Source: Winogradskyella wandonensis
GTDB lineage: Bacteria; Bacteroidota; Bacteroidia; Flavobacteriales; Flavobacteriaceae
DNA length: 64,000 bases
Assembly: GCF_004346845.1 (NCBI RefSeq)
Contig: NZ_SMGI01000001.1
Location: 986,618-1,050,617 of the forward strand
Direction: 5' to 3'
Shown here piece by piece: positions 42,848 through 50,382 of the stretch. The notes beneath the pieces are model-generated. The model made no database searches. It saw only the letters and a list, made by a program, of their open reading frames with translations, and was not told where the DNA came from. The position numbers and the translations under genes are program-made. How positions within the stretch are numbered: position 1 is the stretch's first letter; each line of letters starts with the position of its first letter.

Positions 42848-44602
42848 TTATAATGATTTTGCAGGATTTGAATAGCTATTATGTGCTTCTCTATGTATTA
42901 ATCCTGCTTCTACAAATTTGGTAATGTAGCCTTCTGCCGTTTTATGTGGGATGTTTTGTTTGGTGGCTAAATCTAAATACTCTTGCCTACTGAATTGTTT
43001 TGGCAAGCTTTCTAAAAACCTTTCCTTTCTGTTTAAGCGTTTTACCGCTTTTTGTTCTATTGGTAAATCATTGAACACTTTACTACTGTGCTTTACTAAA
43101 ATAGAAATGATAGTTAGCGCATTTTTGAAATCGACATCCTCACATTCTTTTACTTGATTCACATCACCATCTTCCATAATGCGAAATGCTGTGAATAGCA
43201 TCATTAGCCGAAATGCAATTAAGCCTAATCGCCTTATGGTTGCAATATACTCTTCGGGTTGTAAGTTGATGTATTTAGTCTGTAAGGATTCAAAAAACGT
43301 ATTGAATTGCTGTTGTTGAGGTGTAGTTAACCTTATTTCAATTTCGGGATTGTTTTTGAGGGTTTTATACAAGTCCAAAAATACCTTTCCTAATTGTGAG
43401 TAATAATCATCTAACCCAACATTATTATTACTTGAAAACACGTTTTTCCAAGTAGGTTTTATATTCATATAATAAAACATAAAACGACTAAACAAACCAT
43501 TTTCGGCATTCGGGATTAATGTAGCTACTTGCTTGGGTGTTCCTGATAATACAGTAGATAAACACGGTTTTTCAATATCCACATATTCTCTGTCGGTTCT
43601 ACGATAATAACTAATGGTTTCGTGATGGAAGGCTTTACGAAAACCATCGCTATAATTACCGTAATCGCTTTTAAAAGCTTGTGCTAATGTGTCTCCTTCA
43701 GTTTCAAAAATCAGTCCTTTGCCTTCATTATCAGAAATTAATTGATAGACACCCGTAACACTATTATTAGCAGGAATGAACAACATCCTTTCGGGTGGTT
43801 TACCTGGTTTCTCCAAGTTTTCATCTTTACCCTTGTTCATATTATAGGTTGCCATTTCTGTATTAAATTGTTGCTTTAGCACTTTAGCTTGTTCACGCTT
43901 TAACTTGTGTACAGGATCTACCAAATTTTTAATTTGGTTAAGCCTGCCTTTACCTGCAGATGCAGGTGCAGTAACAAAAAGATATAAATTGGCAAAGACT
44001 TTACGTTGGTCGTAAATACCAAAGAGTTTAGGAAAACAGGCACTAAAAGCGGTTAAAGCTCCCAATAACAAAATGTCTTTTTCCTCTTGACTGCTCGCAG
44101 GATTTACAACTTGTTGTAAAAACTGCGGTAAGCTATTAAATACCTCATCCGGTATTGTTGGCATTGCTTGCTCTGGTACATCAACAACAGTTGCTACATT
44201 TGTTACAATCTCGTTGTTGTTTTGTTGCTTCATCGGTTTTATACCTGCCTGATGTGCATAATGGTAAAACGTTGCAATGGTAATGCCGTGACCTTTTGCA
44301 TTTAGGCATTTGTTAAATTGTTCGTCACATTCTTTTGAATCATAACCTACATAGTTTTTACTTATTCTGTGGAAATAATCTCTTCCTGTCTCTCCATATT
44401 CTTCAGCCAAAGAAAATCCTAAATCTCTCCAAGTGGCATAATTTCCTGTGATGTCTATACCTGATTGCTCAATTGTAGAAATGTAGGTTTCAATGTCGTT
44501 ATCAGCAACAGCAACAACAAATGTTGTTGCGTTGTTGCTTGTTGGTTGCGGTTGCTCTTCTGGAACTTCCAACCATTCTTTTGGATTAAATATTTTGGTC
44601 AT
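42848..44602 (-). CDS. DUF3987 primase/helicase-like protein
   Basis: A 584-residue cytoplasmic protein. Residues about 50-130 resemble a PriCT-2 (primase C-terminal) segment (ITGNYATWRDLGFSLAEEYGETGRDYFHRIS ... CDEQFNKCL). The main part is a DUF3987 domain with a P-loop-like FVTAPASAGKGRL near 210, IPANNSVTGVYQLISDNEGKGLIFETEGDTLA near 275 and SGTPKQVATLIPNAENGLFSRFMFYY near 345. A winged-helix-like tail follows (near 530-575). Such proteins act in replication of mobile elements. It overlaps the VirE-N gene by 4 bases and is likely co-transcribed. Confidence 0.85.
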   Translation of the reverse strand: MTKIFNPKEWLEVPEEQPQPTSNNATTFVVAVADNDIETYISTIEQSGIDITGNYATWRDLGFSLAEEYGETGRDYFHRISKNYVGYDSKECDEQFNKCLNAKGHGITIATFYHYAHQAGIKPMKQQNNNEIVTNVATVVDVPEQAMPTIPDEVFNSLPQFLQQVVNPASSQEEKDILLLGALTAFSACFPKLFGIYDQRKVFANLYLFVTAPASAGKGRLNQIKNLVDPVHKLKREQAKVLKQQFNTEMATYNMNKGKDENLEKPGKPPERMLFIPANNSVTGVYQLISDNEGKGLIFETEGDTLAQAFKSDYGNYSDGFRKAFHHETISYYRRTDREYVDIEKPCLSTVLSGTPKQVATLIPNAENGLFSRFMFYYMNIKPTWKNVFSSNNNVGLDDYYSQLGKVFLDLYKTLKNNPEIEIRLTTPQQQQFNTFFESLQTKYINLQPEEYIATIRRLGLIAFRLMMLFTAFRIMEDGDVNQVKECEDVDFKNALTIISILVKHSSKVFNDLPIEQKAVKRLNRKERFLESLPKQFSRQEYLDLATKQNIPHKTAEGYITKFVEAGLIHREAHNSYSNPAKSL

Positions 44603-45507
44603 AATGCTTGGTGTCTTTTATGTAAAAAGGCTGTTGGGTCGTATGGTAAAAAACACGCTCTGGAAACGTCTTTACCTGACTGGTCAACCTCAATATTATA
44701 GGTATGCTTAATGTAATTGGCTACTGCGGTGAAATACTCTGAATGTGTTACTTCTGAAACATCAATTCTGATAATCCATTTTAGTCCATCTCCAGATGGT
44801 GATGTAAATAGCATTTCGGTTTCAAAGTATTCATCGTTTAGTAATTGCTTTTTTAACTCTTGAAGATTATCTAAATGGTCAAAATCAATAGTTAATAGAT
44901 TGGAATGCTGTAACAAATTACTATCATTTCGCTTTTCAAACGTTCCTGAAAAGGTGACGTAATCAAAGCGATTCGCTTTGAATTTACGTGCTTCTTTTAC
45001 ATCGGTTATTGCTCTTAAATCTTCAGTAATTCTTTTGTATTTATCACTTGTGATTAATGCAAATACTTGATGTAACCGCATAGTTTCCGCAGGAAACACA
45101 TTGCGAACTGGGGCTTTGAAAAAGCTACAGTAAGCATACCAGGTATCGTCTGGACCATTCAACCAATCTAATTCGCTTTTTTCCTTGACTTCTAAATTGA
45201 GATGTAATTCTTGGTTAATCTTGAGCAACAATTCTTCTTCATCGGTAATTCTAAAATGGTATTGTGCAAAATCAAATACATCACCGTTAAAGGTCTTTAG
45301 CTCTGTGTCTCGATGTGTTGCTATTACACCATCAATATGAATCCGTAAGGTTTCGTTACCACCATTAAAAGGGTTTCGGGTTATCCCGCAGTCCCTTCCT
45401 TTTACAGAAAGGACTGTTGTTTCAGGATAATACTGTCTTAACACGTAGGCATAAATTTTTAAGCCGTAATGTGTTTTGTCTAAAATTGCCTCTCTACTTA
45501 CTTCCAT
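44599..45507 (-). CDS. BT4734/VirE-N primase-like protein
   Basis: I place the start at the ATG 45505-45507 (MEVSREAILDKTHYGLKIYAYVLRQYYPE), since an upstream Met at 45558 would cover the preceding HTH gene more deeply. The 302-residue protein has an N-terminal zinc-primase-like segment (GRDCGITRNPFNGGNETLRIHIDG). It then has a VirE-N/BT4734-type archaeo-eukaryotic primase-like domain with NLLTIDFDHLDNLQELKKQL (acidic DxD) and LFTSPSGDGLKWIIRID. It pairs with the DUF3987 protein, which it overlaps by 4 bases. It probably primes replication of the excised element. Confidence 0.8.
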   Translation of the reverse strand: MEVSREAILDKTHYGLKIYAYVLRQYYPETTVLSVKGRDCGITRNPFNGGNETLRIHIDGVIATHRDTELKTFNGDVFDFAQYHFRITDEEELLLKINQELHLNLEVKEKSELDWLNGPDDTWYAYCSFFKAPVRNVFPAETMRLHQVFALITSDKYKRITEDLRAITDVKEARKFKANRFDYVTFSGTFEKRNDSNLLQHSNLLTIDFDHLDNLQELKKQLLNDEYFETEMLFTSPSGDGLKWIIRIDVSEVTHSEYFTAVANYIKHTYNIEVDQSGKDVSRACFLPYDPTAFLHKRHQAL

Positions 45508-45790
45508 CTCGTTTGAAATTATGGTTGTAGTAGTTATCTTGAAGCAATTGCTCCACATCGGAAACCTTGTAATAAAACTTACCCTTTACCTTGCTATAAG
45601 GTAGTGTTCCGTTGTCTCTAAAGGTCTGTAAGGTTCGCTTACTGATGTGTAAGGTCTGCAATACGTCTTGGTTGTCTATCCACTTATCTTTTAGTACTTC
45701 TGCTCTCGAATGTCGTAACAACTCGATACGTGCTTTTAAGTCCTTTATTTCTTGTGAGAGTGCCAAGAGTAAATCGATTATTTCAGTCAT
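45494..45790 (-). CDS. HTH (excisionase-type) DNA-binding protein
   Basis: A 98-residue protein with an N-terminal coiled helix (residues 1-35) and a MerR/excisionase-like winged helix (WIDNQDVLQTLHISKRTLQTFRDNGTLPYSKVKGKFYYKVSDVEQLLQ). Its start overlaps the next HTH gene by 4 bases, and its end overlaps the VirE-N gene by 14. Tandem pairs of such small HTH genes are typical of Bacteroidota integrative elements, where they regulate excision or transfer. Confidence 0.82.
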   Translation of the reverse strand: MTEIIDLLLALSQEIKDLKARIELLRHSRAEVLKDKWIDNQDVLQTLHISKRTLQTFRDNGTLPYSKVKGKFYYKVSDVEQLLQDNYYNHNFKRDGSK

Positions 45791-46086
45791 AACTTCACCG
45801 CTCCTTTCTTAATTAAGTAATCGGCAGCTTGCTGTTCGATTTCATCTTGTGAATCAACACGGTTAGTTAATAACCATTGCTCCAGTTCAACTCTGTTGAA
45901 ATAAATTTTCTTACCATTCGGTTTGTAATGCGGAATGGTTCCAGTACTCGTAAGCTTGTATAAATGGGATTGTGACAATTCCAAAAATTTACAGGCTTCG
46001 TTAAAGCTCAATACGTTTTTTACAATAATGTTTCTGTCTAAAACGTGTGCTTCGATAATTTTAAGACGTTCTAATATTTCGTCCAT
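45787..46086 (-). CDS. HTH (excisionase-type) DNA-binding protein
   Basis: A 99-residue protein of the same general class as its downstream neighbour but clearly diverged: VLSFNEACKFLELSQSHLYKLTSTGTIPHYKPNGKKIYFNRVELEQWLLTNRVDS carries the HTH_17 domain (residues 25-80). The two genes overlap by 4 bases, so they are translated together and may act as a pair on the element's control region. The roughly 150 bases upstream hold two AGTGTGAGA direct repeats (46183-46191 and 46202-46210). Confidence 0.82.
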   Translation of the reverse strand: MDEILERLKIIEAHVLDRNIIVKNVLSFNEACKFLELSQSHLYKLTSTGTIPHYKPNGKKIYFNRVELEQWLLTNRVDSQDEIEQQAADYLIKKGAVKL

Positions 46087-46214
46087 AACTAATTAATTTT
46101 AAGTAATAGAAATGGACATCTGGCCAAATGTCATTCTTGGTTTTCAAGAACAGGACAAAGGTTTAAAATCAATGATTTTTAAAGTGTGAGAGTTTTATAT
46201 GAGTGTGAGAATAC

Positions 46215-46239
46215 AATGAGATTTCTAAATAATCTCATT
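46215..46239 (-). terminator. Hairpin just after the integrase-linked gene
   Basis: A perfect 9-base-pair stem AATGAGATT (46215-46223) with AATCTCATT (46231-46239), 7-base loop, directly after the stop at 46245 on the minus strand. The T run lies on the plus-strand side only, so as a minus-strand terminator it lacks a U tract; it could instead stabilise the transcript end. Confidence 0.4.
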
Positions 46240-46244
46240 GTTTT

Positions 46245-47192
46245 TTATTGTATTTGTTTGAAGATATTATCAATGGTTTCCTTTTTTAGAGGTGCTTTAC
46301 TTTTGGTATAAAGATTTTGAGCTGTCAATGGTTTACCCAATTTTGTATAAAATAAACCCGTAGATTCAATTAAAGTGGGTGTCATATTTTTGAAATGTGG
46401 CTGCAACCGTTTAACAACATATTTAAACTCGGTTGTTTTACAATCTAAATAGATTTTCTTTTGAAAACCTTTAAAATCTTTAGCCACTAATAAATTATGC
46501 AAGTCTTTAACATCTGTTTTTGCATCAAGTAAATCAATACTTAATTGAAGCCTGCTCAATATTTTAGACAACCATTCAGAATCATCTTTTAAATATCCAA
46601 ATGAGGTTTTTTGTTTGCTTTTCGGTTTAGATGGCTTTTTAACTACCTCTTTTTTATCTACTTCTAATTTTACAAATACTGAAGTATCAAAATCAGTATC
46701 ACTAAAATATTTTTCTGCTATTTCTTGAATTGAGAATAACCCAGTTTCTGAAAATTGTCCGTATTGTTCTTGTAGTTCAATGTATAAGCGAATTGCAGCT
46801 ACTTTTAAGTAATTGATGATGTAATCAGTATCGTTGCCTAAATCGTTACTTATAGACTGCTTTTTGATGTAGGCGGCAATATCCTTTAGATACTTATCGT
46901 ATTTATTAAATTGTCTTGTATATCTGTATTTGCTTTCGGGTTCTCCTGCATCGGTTGGAAATTCGGATTTTAATGCTGCTAATTCAGTTTCGGTATCATT
47001 TGAAATCAGCTTAAAGTAATATTCTTTTTTACTGTTCAAAGGTCTTTTAAAGTTTACTTTAAAAACCGCATTATCAGCTTTTGGTAGTTCCTTTAATTCA
47101 GAGTCCAAAAAATTAAATTCTCGTTCTGATCTATTGTCTCTATGTAACCCGTTGGTAATCGATACCAAACTTGCAAATACATTTCCTTTCAT
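46245..47192 (-). CDS. Unknown protein coupled to the integrase
   Basis: I do not recognise this 315-residue soluble protein. It has no signal peptide. A Lys/Pro/Ser-rich hinge (KEVVKKPSKPKSKQKTSFGYL, near 182-202) separates an N-terminal domain (residues 1-180) from a C-terminal helical domain (residues 203-315, with LSRLQLSIDLLDAKTDVKDLHNLLVAKD). Its ATG shares a base with the integrase stop, so it is translated with the recombinase. Position suggests a role in integration, excision or maintenance, but nothing in the sequence proves it. Confidence 0.55.
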   Translation of the reverse strand: MKGNVFASLVSITNGLHRDNRSEREFNFLDSELKELPKADNAVFKVNFKRPLNSKKEYYFKLISNDTETELAALKSEFPTDAGEPESKYRYTRQFNKYDKYLKDIAAYIKKQSISNDLGNDTDYIINYLKVAAIRLYIELQEQYGQFSETGLFSIQEIAEKYFSDTDFDTSVFVKLEVDKKEVVKKPSKPKSKQKTSFGYLKDDSEWLSKILSRLQLSIDLLDAKTDVKDLHNLLVAKDFKGFQKKIYLDCKTTEFKYVVKRLQPHFKNMTPTLIESTGLFYTKLGKPLTAQNLYTKSKAPLKKETIDNIFKQIQ

Positions 47193-48286
47193 TATAAATC
47201 CAATTGAATACGGTTAGCAGCTTCTTTCTTTTTATCATCAATTACTTTGGCATAAATCTGTGTTGTTCTCAACTCTTTATGTCCTAATAATTTTGATACT
47301 GTGTAAATATCTGTACCCAAAGTTAATTGTAAAGTGGCATAGGTATGACGCGCACAATGAAAAGTAATATTTTTAGTAATACCTGCTTTTAACATCCATT
47401 GTTGCAATTTTAGATTTGACCAAGCACTATAATGTAAGCCTTCAAAAACTTTTGCTTCGGGTTTTCCTGCTTCACCTAATAATTCTCTTGCTTGTTCTGA
47501 TATTGGCAAAGTTTCTGCTCCTTTGGTTTTCTTTTGTCTGAAACGTATGTAATAACCCATTTCTTTAGAGTGTTGGATTTCTGACCACAACAATTTTTCA
47601 ATATCTGACCAACGTAATCCGGTAAGGGCTGAAAATATAAACGCATTTTTTAATAGTGGTAATTCACATTCTGTGTTAACTGCTTTTTGTAATTCATCAA
47701 GCGTTAAAAATTCTCGTTGAGGTTCTCCTTGTTTGAAATAATCTACACCATTAGCTGGATTGACTTTTAAAATACCATCCTTTACCGCTTGCTTTAAAGC
47801 TGCGCAAAATTTACCATAGTATGAATATTTAGAGTTTTGAGACAATTTTTTACCTGCTCTTGCCATAGCATCTTTGTCTAAATACTCTTTGAAACGCTCA
47901 ACAAATGATTTATCCAAATCTTGGAAACTTACATCCGTAGGACAAAAGATTTTCAAATGTTTTAGCATACTGTTCCAATTCCCGTAGTTGCCAGAGCTTG
48001 TGTTTTTCTTTTCAGCTAAAGCCGTAACATAAGTAATAAAGCTTCCTTTTAATTTCTCAATATCCTGAAAGCCATAAATACCATTTTGTATTTCTATTTG
48101 ACGTTGTGCGCAAATGGTTTCTGCTAATTGCTTGGTTTTCTTGTTAACCTCTCTTTCAGTTTTAGTTTTAGGATTAGGTGTAAGGTATAATCGCAAATAC
48201 TCGGTTTTGCGTTTTCCTTTATGATAGTAATCTAAATACAGACTTATCTTATCATTCTTTTTGCGTTGTCTTAATGTTACTTTCAT
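47192..48286 (-). CDS. int: Tyrosine recombinase (island integrase)
   Basis: A 364-residue phage-type integrase. It has an arm-binding beta domain (residues 1-75, MKVTLRQRKKNDKISLYLDYYHKGKRKTEYLRLYL), a SAM-like core-binding domain (80-185) and a catalytic domain (195-364). The catalytic set is complete: Arg225 (TGLRWSDI), Lys252/253, His310-x-x-Arg313 (FHCARHTY), His336 (LLGHKE) and nucleophile Tyr345 (TQIYAKV). It should move the island by recombination at the mnmE 3' end, about 0.6 kb away, where a duplicated site and direct repeats are seen. It is typical of Bacteroidota integrative elements. Confidence 0.94.
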   Translation of the reverse strand: MKVTLRQRKKNDKISLYLDYYHKGKRKTEYLRLYLTPNPKTKTEREVNKKTKQLAETICAQRQIEIQNGIYGFQDIEKLKGSFITYVTALAEKKNTSSGNYGNWNSMLKHLKIFCPTDVSFQDLDKSFVERFKEYLDKDAMARAGKKLSQNSKYSYYGKFCAALKQAVKDGILKVNPANGVDYFKQGEPQREFLTLDELQKAVNTECELPLLKNAFIFSALTGLRWSDIEKLLWSEIQHSKEMGYYIRFRQKKTKGAETLPISEQARELLGEAGKPEAKVFEGLHYSAWSNLKLQQWMLKAGITKNITFHCARHTYATLQLTLGTDIYTVSKLLGHKELRTTQIYAKVIDDKKKEAANRIQLDL

Positions 48287-48292
48287 AGGATG

Positions 48293-48658
48293 TTAATTAA
48301 AGAGGTTTTCTATTTGCCATCTGGCTACAATACGTTTTCTTCCAAAAGGGACTGCTTTTAAGCGTCCTTGTTGAATCATTCTTTGAATGGTCCATCTACT
48401 TACACCAATCAATTGTGAAGCTTCTGTCACGCTTAAAAAATCTTTGTTATTTACCGTGTTGAGGTTTGGAATTTGGACAGCTTCCTTTTGCTGCTGCATA
48501 TCCTTTGTGAGAGTAGCTTGTACTTTTTCTTTACGCTTACGTGCCTTATAGGCTTTTTTAGCGCAAGTATCACCACAGTATTTAGTTACTGTTGTGCGTG
48601 CTGTAAAAGCATTACCGCAATGTTTACAGGTTTTTGGGATGTATAAATTACTGCTCAT
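48293..48658 (-). CDS. Excisionase-like HTH protein with zinc knuckle
   Basis: I place the start at the ATG 48656-48658 (MSSNLYIPKTCKHCG); a longer reading from 48712 would run through a set of 20-base-spaced repeats and is unlikely. The 121-residue product has an N-terminal zinc knuckle (CKHCGNAFTARTTVTKYCGDTC), a basic linker (KKAYKARKRKEK) and a C-terminal HTH_17 domain (FLSVTEASQLIGVSRWTIQRMIQQGRLKAVPFG). It lies 6 bases before the integrase gene and probably acts as its directionality factor or transcriptional regulator. Confidence 0.78.
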   Translation of the reverse strand: MSSNLYIPKTCKHCGNAFTARTTVTKYCGDTCAKKAYKARKRKEKVQATLTKDMQQQKEAVQIPNLNTVNNKDFLSVTEASQLIGVSRWTIQRMIQQGRLKAVPFGRKRIVARWQIENLFN

Positions 48659-48660
48659 AA

Positions 48661-48707
48661 ATGGTGCTTTATGTAGCGTTATGGTGCAACGTGGGGCAAT
48701 ATGGTGC
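48661..48707. repeat. Three ATGGTGC direct repeats at 20-base spacing
   Basis: ATGGTGC occurs at 48661, 48681 and 48701, exactly 20 bases apart, so all would face the same side of the helix. They lie just upstream of the excisionase-like start codon. This looks like a cooperative binding array for that protein or the integrase. Confidence 0.6.
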
Positions 48708-48729
48708 ATCATTTCGCCAATCTTTTAGC

Positions 48730-48781
48730 CAACAGATTTGGGCAACAAATCCGTATTTAAGGCAACAGATATACAACAAAT
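48730..48781. repeat. Four CAACA(G/A)AT direct repeats, integrase arm-site candidates
   Basis: CAACAGAT (48730), CAACAAAT (48743), CAACAGAT (48763) and CAACAAAT (48774) alternate G/A at one position, with start-to-start distances of 13, 20 and 11. They sit about 100 bases inside the attR-side site, where arm-type sites of tyrosine recombinases are expected. Confidence 0.55.
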
Positions 48782-48875
48782 TTAGTTAAAAAAGAGCAAA
48801 AAAGCAACAAAAAAGAGAAGATAAAATTCTATAAAGTCAATAAAATCAATACATTAACAATAAAAAGAAAGTAAG

Positions 48876-48893
48876 TTACTTCCCGATGCAGAA
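48876..48893. repeat. Predicted island attachment site attR (mnmE 3' end)
   Basis: TTACTTCCCGATGCAGAA on the plus strand is the last five sense codons of mnmE plus stop (FCIGK*). Immediately to its left AAGTAA-G-TTACTT (48869-48881) forms a 6-base inverted repeat, the usual look of two integrase core-binding sites around the crossover. A near copy in the same orientation is at 20048-20065. Confidence 0.75.
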
Positions 48894-50267
48894 ATTTGCA
48901 AAAATGTTCCCTAATAAATCATCAGTTGTGATTTCACCAGTGATTTCACCGAAATGAAATAGGGCTTGCCGGATATCTATAGCCATTAAATCACCAGAAA
49001 GTCCCATTTCTAATCCTGATTTCACTTTAGATATTTCTTCTAGGGCTTTAAAAAGTGCATCATAATGACGTGTATTAGTGACTATGGTTTCGTTATTTCG
49101 GAGGGATCCTGTATTAACAAATCCAATTAATTTTTCTTTTAATTCTTCTACCCCAATACCAGTTTTTGCAGATAATAAATGTATGTCTTCAAATTCAGAT
49201 TTTAAATTGTTCAACTCGTCATCTGAAAGTTTGTCAATCTTATTCGCAATAATCACCAAAGGCTTTTGTGGAAAACGGTTTTTTATTTTTTCGATTTCAA
49301 TTTTCAAGCGTTGGCTTTCAGTTTTAAATTCTTCAGCAGAAAATAACAAAACAACCACTTGTGCTTGTTCCATTTTCTCAAACGTTTTTTTTATCCCTAT
49401 ACTTTCTACAACATCTTCAGTCTCTCGTATTCCTGCTGTATCAATAAATCTAAAACCAATACCTCCGATAGAAATTTCGTCTTCAATAGTATCTCGTGTT
49501 GTTCCTGCTATGTCACTAACGATTGCCCGTTCTTCGTTTAAAAGCGCATTTAATAATGTTGACTTACCAACATTGGGCTCACCCACTATAGCAACCGGTA
49601 TTCCGTTTTTAATAACATTACCAACTGAGAATGAGTCTATAAGGCGCTTTAAAACAAATATAATTCTATCAATCAGCTCTTTAAATTGTGTTCTATCTGC
49701 AAACTCTACGTCTTCTTCAGAGAAATCGAGTTCAAGTTCTATTAAACTAGCAAAATTCATTAGTTCTTCTCGTAGTTTGGCAATCTCGCTAGAAAAACCA
49801 CCGCGCATTTGCTGCATAGCTATTTGATGCGAAGCAGCGTTATCGCTAGCTATTAAATCGGCTACAGCTTCAGCTTGACTTAAATCTAATTTTCCGTTTA
49901 AAAATGCGCGAAGTGTAAATTCTCCAGCGTTTGCCATTCGACAACCATTTCGTAAAAATAGTTGTATAATTTCTTGTTGTATATAGGTAGAGCCATGGCA
50001 AGAAATTTCTATAACATCTTCTCCTGTGTAAGAATTTGGATTCTTAAAAATGGATAGTAAGACCTCATCTACAACTCTGTAACCGTCTACAATATGACCT
50101 AAATGTATTGTATGTGTCTTCTGATTGAGCAACGTCTTAGAAGGCCTTACGGATTTAAAAAATTGATTAGAAATCTCGATAGCGTCTTTACCTGAAAGCC
50201 GTATTACCGCTATAGCTCCACTCCCAGATGCTGTTGCCAATGCTACTATAGTGTCGTTAGTTACCAT
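48876..50267 (-). CDS. mnmE: tRNA modification GTPase MnmE
   Basis: The 463-residue protein works with MnmG to modify the wobble uridine of several tRNAs (cmnm5U). It has an N-terminal folate-binding domain (residues 1-120, TIVALATASGSGAIAVIRLSG and SYTGEDVIEISCHGS) and a central helical domain. The G domain is inserted within that helical domain, with GEPNVGKSTLLN (near 222), TTRDTIED, DTAG and NKID. The C-terminus ends FCIGK, the universal MnmE end whose Cys is essential. The island is inserted just past this codon run, leaving the gene whole. Its original downstream sequence is now about 28.8 kb away. Confidence 0.97.
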   Translation of the reverse strand: MVTNDTIVALATASGSGAIAVIRLSGKDAIEISNQFFKSVRPSKTLLNQKTHTIHLGHIVDGYRVVDEVLLSIFKNPNSYTGEDVIEISCHGSTYIQQEIIQLFLRNGCRMANAGEFTLRAFLNGKLDLSQAEAVADLIASDNAASHQIAMQQMRGGFSSEIAKLREELMNFASLIELELDFSEEDVEFADRTQFKELIDRIIFVLKRLIDSFSVGNVIKNGIPVAIVGEPNVGKSTLLNALLNEERAIVSDIAGTTRDTIEDEISIGGIGFRFIDTAGIRETEDVVESIGIKKTFEKMEQAQVVVLLFSAEEFKTESQRLKIEIEKIKNRFPQKPLVIIANKIDKLSDDELNNLKSEFEDIHLLSAKTGIGVEELKEKLIGFVNTGSLRNNETIVTNTRHYDALFKALEEISKVKSGLEMGLSGDLMAIDIRQALFHFGEITGEITTDDLLGNIFANFCIGK

Positions 50268-50357
50268 CTCATCAAAAATTTAAACAAAAGTAAGGCTTTT
50301 GAATATTTTAAGATATTATTTGCACTAATCATATAGCTATACTTTTAATAGACTTTT

Positions 50358-50365
50358 TATATTTG
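50358..50365 (+). promoter_or_regulatory. Possible -7 element for the thioredoxin lipoprotein gene
   Basis: TATATTTG fits the Bacteroidota -7 consensus, 18 bases before the ATG at 50383. No good -33 element is seen. Confidence 0.35.
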
Positions 50366-50382
50366 TTCAATTAAATTTTTGA

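Larger units (their letters stand above)
20048..48893. mobile_element. Predicted 28.8-kb integrative island inserted at the 3' end of mnmE
   Basis: Boundaries are the two direct copies of the mnmE 3' end (20048-20065 and 48876-48893). Beside the right copy lie an excisionase-like HTH gene, a tyrosine recombinase and short direct repeats suited to integrase or excisionase binding. Inside are two HTH regulators, VirE-N/primase-like and DUF3987 proteins, the XRE-HEPN-Argonaute unit, a 16-kb metal module, a structured non-coding stretch, YegP-like and DUF6266 genes. No relaxase, coupling protein or conjugation gene is visible, so it is either mobilised in trans or not mobile. mnmE itself stays intact. 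The flanks are chromosomal housekeeping genes (dnaN on the left, mnmE on the right). Confidence 0.75.

Noticed and set aside
48661..48781. CRISPR-like repeats near the integrase
   Set aside because: Repeats of 7-8 bases at 11-20 base spacing are too short; protein-binding sites explain them better.
20048..48893. Conjugative element with its own transfer genes
   Set aside because: No relaxase, coupling protein or tra-type gene could be recognised among the island genes.
49078..49827. 249-codon plus-strand reading frame
   Set aside because: It is antisense to mnmE, serine-rich and patternless, a typical shadow frame.
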